A DNA stretch of 64,000 nucleotides, taken from assembly GCA_963925035.1 (NCBI GenBank), contig CAWUSK010000017.1, positions 46,405-110,404 of the forward strand. The letters run 5' to 3'. Positions within the stretch are counted from its first letter, which is position 1. The number at the start of each line of letters is the position of its first letter. The position numbers and the translations under genes were made by a program. Source of the DNA: UBA4466 sp963925035. GTDB lineage: Bacteria; Bacteroidota; Bacteroidia; Flavobacteriales_D; Crocinitomicaceae. Positions 45,129-53,472 of the stretch are shown here, piece after piece. The notes below the pieces were generated by a model. It saw only the letters and a list, made by a program, of their open reading frames with translations. It had not been told where the DNA came from and did not search any database.

Positions 45129-46583
45129 ATGTCAAATTACACAGAAGATCAATTAGCGAAGGACTTAGAAGGTCAAGAATACAAATTTGGATTTACATCT
45201 AACTTTGAATCTGACAAAGCCCCTAAAGGCCTAAATGAAGATATTATTCGTTTTATTTCGGCAAAGAAAGAAGAACCTGAATGGATGTTAGATCACCGTT
45301 TGGAAGCTTTTGCAGTTTGGAAAAACATGGTAGAACCAGAATGGGCGCATGTCAAATATGCAAAACCAGATTTTCAAGACATTACTTATTACGCTGCTCC
45401 GAAGCAAACGAAGAAATACGAAAGTTGGGACGATGTTGATCCTGAAATGAAAGAAACCATGAAAAAATTGGGGATTTCCTTGGACGAACAACAACGTTTA
45501 ACTGGAACAAACATAGCGGTTGATTTCGTAATGGACTCTGTATCTGTGGCAACATCCTTTAAAGCAAAACTGAATGAATTGGGAATCATTTTCTGTTCAT
45601 TCTCTGAAGCAGTTCAAGATCATCCAGAATTAGTAAGAGCAAACATGGGAACAGTTGTTCCTACTTCAGATAATTTTTATGCAGCATTAAATTCAGCGGT
45701 ATTTACTGATGGTTCTTTTTGTTACATACCTAAAGGAGTTAGATGCCCGATGGAATTGTCAACTTACTTTAGAATAAACGAAGGTGGAACAGGTCAATTC
45801 GAAAGAACACTCGTTGTTGCTGACGAAGGATCTTATGTTTCCTATTTAGAAGGATGCACTGCACCTCAGCGTGATGAAAATCAATTGCATGCTGCAGTTG
45901 TTGAGTTAATTGCAAAAGACGGAGCTGAAATTAAATATTCTACGGTTCAAAACTGGTATCCAGGAGATAAAAATGGATTGGGTGGTATTTTCAACTTTGT
46001 AACAAAAAGAGGGATTTGCGGAACGAATTCTAAAATTTCATGGACACAAGTAGAAACTGGTTCTGCCGTAACATGGAAATATCCTTCTTGTATATTAAAA
46101 GGAGATAATTCAATTGGTGAATTTTACTCGGTAGCTGTAACAAACAACTATCAACAGGCGGATACTGGAACAAAAATGATCCATCTTGGAAAAAACACGA
46201 AGAGTACAATTATCTCTAAAGGTATTTCAGCGGGTAAATCACAAAATTCTTACCGTGGATTAGTTCAAATTCATAAAAATGCGGACAACGCTCGAAACTT
46301 TTCTCAATGCGATTCATTGTTGATGACTGATGAGTGCGGTGCACATACTTTTCCATACATCGAGTGTAAGAATAGCTCAGCTAAAATTGAGCACGAAGCG
46401 ACTACATCGAAAATTGGGGAAGACCAAATATTTTACTGTAAACAACGTGGAATCAGTGAGGAAAAAGCAATTGGATTAATCGTAAATGGTTATTGCAAAG
46501 AAGTACTGAACCAATTACCCATGGAGTTTGCTGTTGAAGCACAGAAGTTACTCACGATTAGTTTAGAAGGATCCGTTGGGTAA
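45129..46583 (+). CDS. sufB: SufB, scaffold of the SUF iron-sulfur assembly complex
   Basis: A 484-residue scaffold protein. Conserved segments are GTVVPTSDNFYAALNSAVFTD, YIPKGVRCPMELSTYFRIN, SYVSYLEGCTAPQRDENQLH and the C-terminal HEATTSKIGEDQIFY. Together with SufC and SufD it forms the SufBC2D complex where [Fe-S] clusters are built. Length matches the family. Confidence 0.97.
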   Translation: MSNYTEDQLAKDLEGQEYKFGFTSNFESDKAPKGLNEDIIRFISAKKEEPEWMLDHRLEAFAVWKNMVEPEWAHVKYAKPDFQDITYYAAPKQTKKYESWDDVDPEMKETMKKLGISLDEQQRLTGTNIAVDFVMDSVSVATSFKAKLNELGIIFCSFSEAVQDHPELVRANMGTVVPTSDNFYAALNSAVFTDGSFCYIPKGVRCPMELSTYFRINEGGTGQFERTLVVADEGSYVSYLEGCTAPQRDENQLHAAVVELIAKDGAEIKYSTVQNWYPGDKNGLGGIFNFVTKRGICGTNSKISWTQVETGSAVTWKYPSCILKGDNSIGEFYSVAVTNNYQQADTGTKMIHLGKNTKSTIISKGISAGKSQNSYRGLVQIHKNADNARNFSQCDSLLMTDECGAHTFPYIECKNSSAKIEHEATTSKIGEDQIFYCKQRGISEEKAIGLIVNGYCKEVLNQLPMEFAVEAQKLLTISLEGSVG

Positions 46584-46630
46584 TTGATAATTAAAAATTT
46601 GATAATTGATAATTGCGGATTTTGATCCGA
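46584..46630 (+). repeat. AT-rich repeat plus hairpin between sufB and sufC
   Basis: Three copies of TGATAATT-like units (TAATTGATAATTA, TTTGATAATTGATAATTG) are followed by a hairpin CGGAT-TTTG-ATCCG at 46616-46629. The element lies in the only sizable gap inside the suf operon and resembles the element after sufD. It could be a short interspersed repeat or an RNA-processing site. Confidence 0.5.
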
Positions 46631-46649
46631 TACAGATATTTAGAACATT

Positions 46650-47411
46650 ATGATTAAGATTGAAAATTTACACGCGAGAGTTGAGGAGAAAGAAATCCTT
46701 AAAGGTCTAAACTTAACAGTAAACGCTGGAGAAGTTCATGCAATTATGGGGCCGAATGGTGCCGGAAAAAGCACATTAGCTTCAGTTTTAGCTGGACGTG
46801 AAGATTTTGAAGTAACTGAAGGTTCCGTTGATTTCGATGGAAAAGATTTATTAGATATGGACACTGAGGACAGAGCTAGAGAAGGTTTATTCTTAGCTTT
46901 TCAATATCCTGTAGAGATTCCAGGGGTTTCTAATGTTAACTTCTTGCGAACAGCAATAAACGAAATCCGCGAGCACAAAGGGGAAGAGTCTATTTCAGCA
47001 AAAGACTTCATGGCATTGGTTCGTGAAAAATCTGCTTTAGTTGAACTGGATGCTAAACTAGCGTCAAGAAGTGTCAACGAAGGATTCTCTGGTGGAGAGA
47101 AAAAACGTAACGAGATATTCCAGATGGCGATGTTGAATCCTAAATTATCCATTTTAGATGAAACGGATTCAGGATTGGATATCGATGCATTACGCATTGT
47201 TGCAAACGGGGTAAACAAGTTGAAGACTCAAGACAACGCAACAATTATTATCACACACTACCAGCGTTTGTTAGATTATATCATTCCTGATTTTGTTCAC
47301 GTTTTATTCGATGGTAAAATCGTTAAGACAGGAGGAAAAGAATTGGCATTAGAATTAGAAGAAAAAGGATACGATTGGATTAAAGAAGAGTTAGCAGCAG
47401 CAGCTCAATAG
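46650..47411 (+). CDS. sufC: SufC, ATPase of the SUF complex
   Basis: A 253-residue ABC-type ATPase: Walker A GPNGAGKST near residue 35, signature FSGGEKKRNE and Walker B LSILDETDSGLD. It powers conformational change in SufBC2D; no membrane domain is involved. The gene is 33 bp before sufD. Confidence 0.97.
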   Translation: MIKIENLHARVEEKEILKGLNLTVNAGEVHAIMGPNGAGKSTLASVLAGREDFEVTEGSVDFDGKDLLDMDTEDRAREGLFLAFQYPVEIPGVSNVNFLRTAINEIREHKGEESISAKDFMALVREKSALVELDAKLASRSVNEGFSGGEKKRNEIFQMAMLNPKLSILDETDSGLDIDALRIVANGVNKLKTQDNATIIITHYQRLLDYIIPDFVHVLFDGKIVKTGGKELALELEEKGYDWIKEELAAAAQ

Positions 47412-47444
47412 TCATTTTCTATCAACACATAAGCACTGAACAAC

Positions 47445-48701
47445 ATGACAGTTATTGCAGAAAATAAAGTCAATTTCACAAAAGCGTTAGCTCCAACAGC
47501 ACTTTCGGTTAACAAATCGGATGTAGAGAAAGCAAATTGCACGCTAGAAAACACGCCATTGCCAACATCTCGAACTGAGGACTGGAAGTATACGCGTCTT
47601 GTGAAAATTGGTAAAGTTGAATTCCAAAATACTGAAGCGACAATCGCTTCCGTGAATCCGTATACTATCGTAGATTCAATGTGCACGTTTGTATTTGTAA
47701 ACGGACATTTTTCAAAGGAACTTTCCAGTCGTGAAATCTCTCAAGGTGTAACCCTTGAATTATTATCGGATACATCAACTGGTCTGGCTCCTACAACATT
47801 AAAGTTAGAAAACGAATTATTCAATGCAACAAATACGGCACATTTAACGGGAGGTGTTAGCATTAACATTGCTGCTAAAACTGTTGTTGAAAAACCAATT
47901 CAAATTATTCACGTTTTGAAAGGAGATCATGTTATTTCTAATTTCAAAACGATTATCAATGCAGAGAAGTTTTCTAAAGCTTGTATCGTACAAGGATTTT
48001 TCTCTGAAAACGGAGAGTCAAACTTTTGCAATAACACTTCTGAAATTAGTTTAGAAGAAAACGCTTTTTTAACTGTTGACAAAATTCAATACGAATCTGA
48101 ACAAACATTTCACGTGAGTACAGAGGAAGTGCAACAAGCGAAAGATTCTAATTTCACAATAAATACGTTTACTTTAAATGGTGGATTGGTTAGAAATAAC
48201 TTGCACATTAATGTAAATGGACAGAATTGCGAAAGTCATTTGAATGGCGCTTATTTATTAAAGAACAAGCAACACGTTGACAACCACACAATCGTTGATC
48301 ACAAAGTTCCAAATTGTGAGTCTTTTGAATTGTACAAAGGTGTAATTGACGATAATTCGACAGCGGTTTTCAATGGGAAAGTGTTTGTTCGAAAAGATGC
48401 TCAAAAAATCAATGCTTTTCAATCGAATGGAAACGTTCTATTATCTGACAATGCAGCGATCAACTCTAAGCCAGAATTAGAAATCTATGCTGACGATGTA
48501 AAATGCTCTCACGGATCAACAACAGGTCAACTGGATGAAGAAGCGGTCTTTTATCTAAGAGCTCGTGGATTAAGCGAGAAGTCTGCACGTCATTTAATGG
48601 TTTCTGCTTTCGTAGGAGAAGTCCTTGAAAAAGTTGAGAACGAACAAGTGTTGGAATTCATTCACGGAATATTGAAAAAACGATTCGACTGGAATCTTTA
48701 A
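47445..48701 (+). CDS. sufD: SufD, SUF complex partner of SufB
   Basis: A 418-residue SufB paralogue. The C-terminal beta-helix motifs SNGNVLLSDNAAINSKPELEIYADDVKCSHG and LDEEAVFYLRARGLSE are diagnostic, written here as overlapping short pieces: INSKPELEIYADDV and KCSHGSTTGQL. The N-terminal part (PLPTSRTEDWKYTRL) is typical too. No sufS or sufE follows; the next gene is convergent. Confidence 0.95.
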   Translation: MTVIAENKVNFTKALAPTALSVNKSDVEKANCTLENTPLPTSRTEDWKYTRLVKIGKVEFQNTEATIASVNPYTIVDSMCTFVFVNGHFSKELSSREISQGVTLELLSDTSTGLAPTTLKLENELFNATNTAHLTGGVSINIAAKTVVEKPIQIIHVLKGDHVISNFKTIINAEKFSKACIVQGFFSENGESNFCNNTSEISLEENAFLTVDKIQYESEQTFHVSTEEVQQAKDSNFTINTFTLNGGLVRNNLHINVNGQNCESHLNGAYLLKNKQHVDNHTIVDHKVPNCESFELYKGVIDDNSTAVFNGKVFVRKDAQKINAFQSNGNVLLSDNAAINSKPELEIYADDVKCSHGSTTGQLDEEAVFYLRARGLSEKSARHLMVSAFVGEVLEKVENEQVLEFIHGILKKRFDWNL

Positions 48702-48703
48702 GG

Positions 48704-48756
48704 GATTATGAATTGAGAATTACGGATTGTGGATTCGAAATCCTTAATTCATAATC
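48704..48756. repeat. Inverted-repeat element downstream of sufD
   Basis: GATTATGAATT (48704-48714) pairs with AATTCATAATC (48746-48756), and inside it GGATT-CGA-AATCC forms a second stem. AATTGAGAATTACGGAT inside resembles the AATTGCGGAT of the sufB-sufC element. It lies between convergent genes and could act as a terminator in both directions, although it lacks a strong T-tract. Confidence 0.55.
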
Positions 48757-48766
48757 AAAAATTGCC

Positions 48767-49315
48767 TTAATCTTGAAGATCTTGGTTGAAATCACGAATC
48801 TTAATGGCAATTTCACTTAAAATCTCAGCTTTTCTTTCGTCTTTCGCACCTGGAACTTCCATGTAATTTTTAAGATGTAATTGACATTCAAGAATATTTT
48901 CTTCCATGAATGGGCCTTCTAAATTTTCAATGATTGTTAAACAATCCAAAGCTTCTAAAAAGTCACCCTTAGCTGCTATTTCAACAAAGTCATCTACATA
49001 ATCACTAAAATCAACTTTCATATTCCAAATTGTGGAAAGCAATGCTTGGCGAATAGGTAAAAAGGTTTTATCCGAAATCACCTCAATCATTTCAACAACT
49101 GTTGAAGTATCCTTCAGGCTACTCAACAATTCTAGAACTTCGTTTTTATTCTGTTCTGAATCACTGCTTAAAAGCACTTCTGCAAGAGATTTAATCGCGT
49201 GCGCATTTCCATGGGACTCAAGAGATTTGATTGCCTTTGAGACTTTTTTCTCATCCTTAGATTGAAGATCATTTAATATCGCTTGTAACTTTTGAGTTAA
49301 TTTTGAAGTTGCCAT
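48767..49315 (-). CDS. HEAT-repeat-like cytoplasmic protein of unknown function
   Basis: A 182-residue, wholly helical protein without signal peptide. Repeated helix pairs (VSKAIKSLESHGNAHAIKSL, KNEVLELLSSLKDTSTVVEM, IRQALLSTIWNMKVDFSDYV) resemble HEAT repeats, which usually bind other proteins. I recognise similar proteins in Flavobacteriales without known function. It is convergent to sufD. Confidence 0.75.
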   Translation of the reverse strand: MATSKLTQKLQAILNDLQSKDEKKVSKAIKSLESHGNAHAIKSLAEVLLSSDSEQNKNEVLELLSSLKDTSTVVEMIEVISDKTFLPIRQALLSTIWNMKVDFSDYVDDFVEIAAKGDFLEALDCLTIIENLEGPFMEENILECQLHLKNYMEVPGAKDERKAEILSEIAIKIRDFNQDLQD

Positions 49316-49371
49316 TTTATTCTATTTTTTCACAAAAGTAAACGAATCTATTTATTCTCACAGCAAATAAA

Positions 49372-49379
49372 TATCTTTA
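49372..49379 (+). promoter_or_regulatory. Possible -7 element for the solute-binding lipoprotein
   Basis: TATCTTTA differs from TAnnTTTG only at the last base and ends 4 bp before the ATG at 49384, which would make the mRNA leaderless. Confidence 0.3.
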
Positions 49380-49383
49380 CCCT

Positions 49384-50340
49384 ATGAAGTTCAATTTTTA
49401 TTTACTTTGCACACTGTCAATATTTTTAGGAACAGTACTTTTTTCGTGTAAAATTGAGACGGCTCGACCTGCAAAACAAAAGCATTTGACTATTGCTTCA
49501 GACTATTTACAACCTTCGGATACGTTGATTTTTCAAAACTTCTCTAAACGAAATAACATTAAATTGAAAATTTTACACCTTTCGGCGAGTATAATAATCG
49601 GCCAATTTCGAAAGAAAAAATTCAACAGTGGAATTGATGTTTTTATGCTAAAGTCAATGATTACAGTAGTGGACTTTCATAAAAAGGAATTGCTTCACCC
49701 TCTAAAAAAAGGAATTCATTTTTCAGAAAATGAAGCAGATTATTGTTCAGAAAAATTTGATTATACTGGTTTCGGATACGACCCATATATAGTCGCAACA
49801 TCTAAAACAAATTCTTCCGGCATTCGAATGTACAATGATTTAACGAGACATAAATTTACAACCAATTTATCCAATGACGAACTAATACCACTGTTCGCTC
49901 CAATTTTTTCCAAAAAAGATCGTTTGGGCGCAAATTCCTGGGTAAAAAAATTCTATGATCATTCAAAAAAAGATTCAACGCATACGGATTCAATCGTTAA
50001 ACAATTTCCAATACTTTCTACTTATAGTTCTTTTCACGCGAAAGAAAATAAAAATGAATTTAAGGATAAAACAAGTGTATTCCCGAACACAAAATCTACT
50101 GGGACATTCTACAACTTAAGGACAATATGCATCGCATATCAAGCTGAGAATTTTGATGAAGCAGCTGTCTTCATTCACTATTATTTCAATAAAAAAAACA
50201 ACAACTCCCTAAATGCAAAACTGAATACCATTGGAATTAAATCTAATGGACATGGATTCAGGAAGTATTATATGAATTCTGAGAAAATGATACCGTATTA
50301 CCTTACGATAGAAAGCTTACTCTATAAGGTTAATAATTAA
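49384..50340 (+). CDS. Orphan solute-binding-protein-like lipoprotein
   Basis: A 318-residue lipoprotein (lipobox VLFSC, Cys22). The mature part follows the order of iron(III)-type periplasmic binding proteins: HLTIASDYLQPSDTLIFQNF, an FNSGIDVFMLKSM strand, YTGFGYDPYIVATS, MYNDLTRHKFTTNLSND and TGTFYNLRTICIAYQAENFDEA. Strong divergence, and the absence of permease and ATPase genes nearby, mean the ligand is unknown. It is followed after 68 bp by a small membrane protein. Confidence 0.7.
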   Translation: MKFNFYLLCTLSIFLGTVLFSCKIETARPAKQKHLTIASDYLQPSDTLIFQNFSKRNNIKLKILHLSASIIIGQFRKKKFNSGIDVFMLKSMITVVDFHKKELLHPLKKGIHFSENEADYCSEKFDYTGFGYDPYIVATSKTNSSGIRMYNDLTRHKFTTNLSNDELIPLFAPIFSKKDRLGANSWVKKFYDHSKKDSTHTDSIVKQFPILSTYSSFHAKENKNEFKDKTSVFPNTKSTGTFYNLRTICIAYQAENFDEAAVFIHYYFNKKNNNSLNAKLNTIGIKSNGHGFRKYYMNSEKMIPYYLTIESLLYKVNN

Positions 50341-50408
50341 TTTGATTAGGTATTTATTTGGAAACTACATTCAAATTAATGATATGTGTGGGTAACCAAA
50401 CATTATTT

Positions 50409-50825
50409 ATGAACCAAAAACGGATTATATTGAATCTCCTCCTTTCAAAAAAGAGGGTTGATATTACGTCGAAAAATTACTTTTCATTAATTCGGAAAAT
50501 TTGCGTCGTTACTTTTCTTCTTATTCTATTCCTAAATTTCACTTCGCTCTATTTTAATGAAATTACTTTTGTTTCATTAGCCGTAGTTGTTGGCAATCTG
50601 TTTTTTTTCGTGTTAATCTTCAGAAATTTATTACATAGAATATCGAGTAAATCAATCAAAGGAGATACTTTAATTCTAAATCGCTCGAACAATAAACCGT
50701 GTGTGACTTCAATACGAAGCATTAAAAAGATTAAAACTATCTCGTTATTCAATTTAAAAATCACCTGTTTACTTTTCAATTTGGACGGTAGAAATCGAAA
50801 AGCATTTATTTTCACTCATAGATAA
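50409..50825 (+). CDS. Small two-helix membrane protein of unknown function
   Basis: About 138 residues from the ATG at 50409. Two transmembrane helices (ICVVTFLLILFLNFTSLYF and TFVSLAVVVGNLFFFVLIF) are followed by a basic C-terminal domain rich in beta strands (SIKGDTLILNRSNN, SLFNLKITCLLFNLDGRN). I do not recognise it. It could be a genuine gene or a degenerating one, since an AT-rich region with no clear promoter precedes it. It ends about 60 bp before the rnpB 3' end, converging on it. Confidence 0.5.
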   Translation: MNQKRIILNLLLSKKRVDITSKNYFSLIRKICVVTFLLILFLNFTSLYFNEITFVSLAVVVGNLFFFVLIFRNLLHRISSKSIKGDTLILNRSNNKPCVTSIRSIKKIKTISLFNLKITCLLFNLDGRNRKAFIFTHR

Positions 50826-50885
50826 TACACATTCATTTTTAACTGAAGTACTTTTCCGAAAAGCGTTGAAATTAAGTGAAAAACA

Positions 50886-51263
50886 AAAGGCAAATCATAA
50901 GCCGGGTCCTGTAGCTGCATAAATGCAACTGTCTATCATTTATCTAGCCCTAACATCACTGTTAGGATCTATCAACCTACCCTCCTAGTTCGGACGAGCA
51001 GTCCTCAAGCCTAGGTTTACATGGTCTTTCAGCCCGTAAGGTTTACCTTGCAACTCCGATTACTCGGAACACGGTGAGCTCTTACCCCACCTTTTCACCT
51101 TTTCCTTATCAAGTATACCTGACAAGGTAGTTTTCCTTTCTGTGGCACTTTCTGTTCCCTGTAAATCTCTTTACAAAGACCTTCCCGTTAGGAAGTACGG
51201 TGCTCTATGCTGCCCAGACTTTCCTCTTTCAATTACTTAAAAGCGATAGACTGATTTGCCTTT
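50886..51263 (-). ncRNA. rnpB: RNase P RNA (rnpB)
   Basis: On the minus strand the sequence has all the conserved blocks of bacterial RNase P RNA: GAGGAAAGTCTGGGCA near the 5' end, ACAGAAA, GGTAAGAGCTCACC and, near the 3' end, a stretch around GCTAGATAAATGATAGACAG ahead of ACAGGACCCGGCTTA. The ends pair with each other (GGCAAATCA with TGATTTGCC). About 378 nt; the RNA cuts the 5' leader from pre-tRNAs. Boundaries are accurate to a few bases. Confidence 0.95.
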
Positions 51264-51267
51264 GATA

Positions 51268-51297
51268 CAAAGGTACGGTTTAATCTCGTTTAACAAA
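51268..51297 (-). promoter_or_regulatory. rnpB promoter overlapping the end of the upstream gene
   Basis: On the minus strand TTTG (51294-51297), an 18-bp spacer and TACCTTTG (51268-51275) match the Bacteroidota promoter and place the start near 51263, the rnpB 5' end. The -33 element lies inside the last codons of the gene at 51280-52353. Confidence 0.65.
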
Positions 51298-52353
51298 TGA
51301 TTTTTTACCGATTTGGTTATTTGACTTAACAACCAACTCATAGAAACCTTGAGGAATTGAATTGATATCAATTGATCCATTTAATAAGCCATCGAGTAAT
51401 ACTTTTCCGTTCATATCGACAATGTAAAATAAACTATTCTCAACTACATTACTAACTGAAATTGAATTTGCAGCTGGGTTAGGGTAAACATCGAATGATA
51501 ACTCAATATCATCAATACTCGCCGTTAAATTAAAGTCTTTGTACTCAATTGAAGTTACAGTTTCATTTCCTCCTACAACTGTTGTCACAATTCTAAGAAC
51601 TGCATCTTGCTCGCCATTTGTAATCCATTCGTAAATGTGACTTTCTGGAACTGGAATTGGAATCCACATTGGATTACCTTGAAAAGCAATTCTAATAGAA
51701 TCCGTTTCTGTTATTGTGTGCATGACGCGCAAAGCGTCAAAAGTTCCGTATGGAGTAATTACGCTTCCCCAACCATCTACTTCTGTTAAGCGCTGGCGGT
51801 ACTGGATCCAAATTGCATCATAAATAGGATTCATATCCAACTTTGTATACCCTCTTGAATAATGAACATCATTATAATTCAATGGAAATGTATAGCGTGT
51901 TTCTATGGTGTCTGATTTTACTGGAATCCCATTTCCATTGATTTTTAAAGAAAAACCAACAGAAGTGATTGAGTCATTCGTTTTTTTGGAATATTGCATC
52001 ATATCAGAGATCGTTACCGGTAAAAAAGCACCAGCCTGATCGATTGGCAAATCTGATGAAGGTAGAAAATAAGTAGCTCTATAATTATTAGAAGCCATAG
52101 GTCCGAAAACAAAATTGATTAACAAAGGCAAACCAGTCATTGATTGATAATCCCTTCTTGACTGACTATTAAATGATAAATACGAAAAGTCCCACGTTTG
52201 ATTCGGACCAGATGTAGCAAAATCAATGGAATTATCTGTTGCTTTACTAATTCGAACCGTATCTCCTGAAGTTGCAAAATCAGCTGACGTAATGGTGATT
52301 TGAGAAAATAAAACAGTTGGTAAAAAAGTTAAGAATAGTAGGGTTGTTTTCAT
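51280..52353 (-). CDS. Secreted protein with T9SS type A sorting domain
   Basis: A 357-residue protein with a signal peptide (to LFSQI). About 260 residues of beta-rich sequence follow (TWDFSYLSFNSQSRRDYQSM, YGTFDALRVMHTITETDSIR) and the last 80 residues (LSFDVYPNPAANSISVSN to IGKKSFVKRD) form a T9SS type A domain. The N-terminal body is a domain found in many flavobacterial exported proteins and has no known activity. It is the last gene of the ECF sigma operon (54 bp after the lipoprotein gene), so it is a candidate output of that regulator. Confidence 0.88.
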   Translation of the reverse strand: MKTTLLFLTFLPTVLFSQITITSADFATSGDTVRISKATDNSIDFATSGPNQTWDFSYLSFNSQSRRDYQSMTGLPLLINFVFGPMASNNYRATYFLPSSDLPIDQAGAFLPVTISDMMQYSKKTNDSITSVGFSLKINGNGIPVKSDTIETRYTFPLNYNDVHYSRGYTKLDMNPIYDAIWIQYRQRLTEVDGWGSVITPYGTFDALRVMHTITETDSIRIAFQGNPMWIPIPVPESHIYEWITNGEQDAVLRIVTTVVGGNETVTSIEYKDFNLTASIDDIELSFDVYPNPAANSISVSNVVENSLFYIVDMNGKVLLDGLLNGSIDINSIPQGFYELVVKSNNQIGKKSFVKRD

Positions 52354-52407
52354 TTACTTTATATTTTAAGCTAATGTACTGTTTAATATTCTGTTGATGA
52401 CTATTCG

Positions 52408-53472
52408 CTAGGGAATTTCAATTCCAAAAACGAAGTTAACATTCAAGTTCGCATCGATCGATGTGCCAACTTTTCTTTCCTTGCAACTGATTATTCCGGA
52501 AATTTTATAGACGTTCTTTCCTGCAGAATTTAGTCCAAAAGGCGCTATATCTGTTATTTGAACAGTGGAGGAAACGTTATTCGCCAAATCAGACCTATAA
52601 ATGTCATTGCCTAGACTAATTATTACACGGATATTAAAATCTCGCGACGTAAACGCTTCACTTTGCATTTCAAAAACAGAAAAATCTTCCACGTTTTTTT
52701 GAGCATTATAACCATTGACTAGCATTGACTTCGTTTTTACCGTTCCATTGTCAAAATGGATTTTTGCAGTCAACTTCTGTGGAGAATCTGGTAAATAATA
52801 TTGAAACGTATCTGTTATTTGAGTTAAGACGTCATTTATGTACCACTCAACAGAAGAGACCGCATTTGTTGGGTTTTCAATTGACGTTTTTACTAGCCCG
52901 TTTCCAAGTAATACAGTTTCGAAATCACATGTCGCATTGTGATTAAACCCAATAATAATGTCATTACATAAAGTATTCTCAGAACCGTCTTGAAAATGAA
53001 CTTCTGCACATACGTTAAAAACTCCTGCTTCGTAAATAAGAACATCATTTGGCCCTCTATCTATTCCATCGACAAACCAGTTGATATAATTAATTACAGA
53101 AGCATTTAGAAAGCTATTTTTTGAAAGCGTTGCCAATGGAACAATTGAAACCGAAGAAAAGATTGGAGCAATGTTCGTTGAAGGCACGCCAGTAGTTTGA
53201 ACATCTAAATTTCCATCAAAAACACCCACTTCAAAGCTCATCGATTCATTTGAAATAATCCCAGAAAATATATTTACACCATTTTCTACTTTCATCATTG
53301 TGTGCATATAGGCTCCATCATTTCCTGCAATCAAATTTAACGGTTCACCGTTAAATGTTCCTGAAACACTGAATACAGGCTCATTTGACTCGGGAATTTC
53401 CATCACGTCCTTTTTACAGCTAGCCATTATAGATAGGCCAAACATTATTAATATTAAATATCCTTTTTTCAT
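52408..53472 (-). CDS. PKD-like lipoprotein of the ECF operon
   Basis: A 354-residue lipoprotein (lipobox IMASC, Cys19). Two PKD/Ig-like repeats are visible (INWFVDGIDRGPNDVLIYEA to VCAEVHFQDGSENTLCN, and VEWYINDVLTQITDTFQYYL to AKIHFDNGTVKTKSM), followed by a C-terminal beta region. Its ATG directly abuts the TAG of the gene before it. Likely anchored in the outer membrane. By context it is a target or partner of the sigma/barrel pair. Confidence 0.82.
   Translation of the reverse strand: MKKGYLILIMFGLSIMASCKKDVMEIPESNEPVFSVSGTFNGEPLNLIAGNDGAYMHTMMKVENGVNIFSGIISNESMSFEVGVFDGNLDVQTTGVPSTNIAPIFSSVSIVPLATLSKNSFLNASVINYINWFVDGIDRGPNDVLIYEAGVFNVCAEVHFQDGSENTLCNDIIIGFNHNATCDFETVLLGNGLVKTSIENPTNAVSSVEWYINDVLTQITDTFQYYLPDSPQKLTAKIHFDNGTVKTKSMLVNGYNAQKNVEDFSVFEMQSEAFTSRDFNIRVIISLGNDIYRSDLANNVSSTVQITDIAPFGLNSAGKNVYKISGIISCKERKVGTSIDANLNVNFVFGIEIP

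Noticed and set aside
46584..46649. Possible small ORF or riboswitch between sufB and sufC
   Set aside because: No start codon with meaningful length and no recognisable aptamer; only repeats and a short hairpin.
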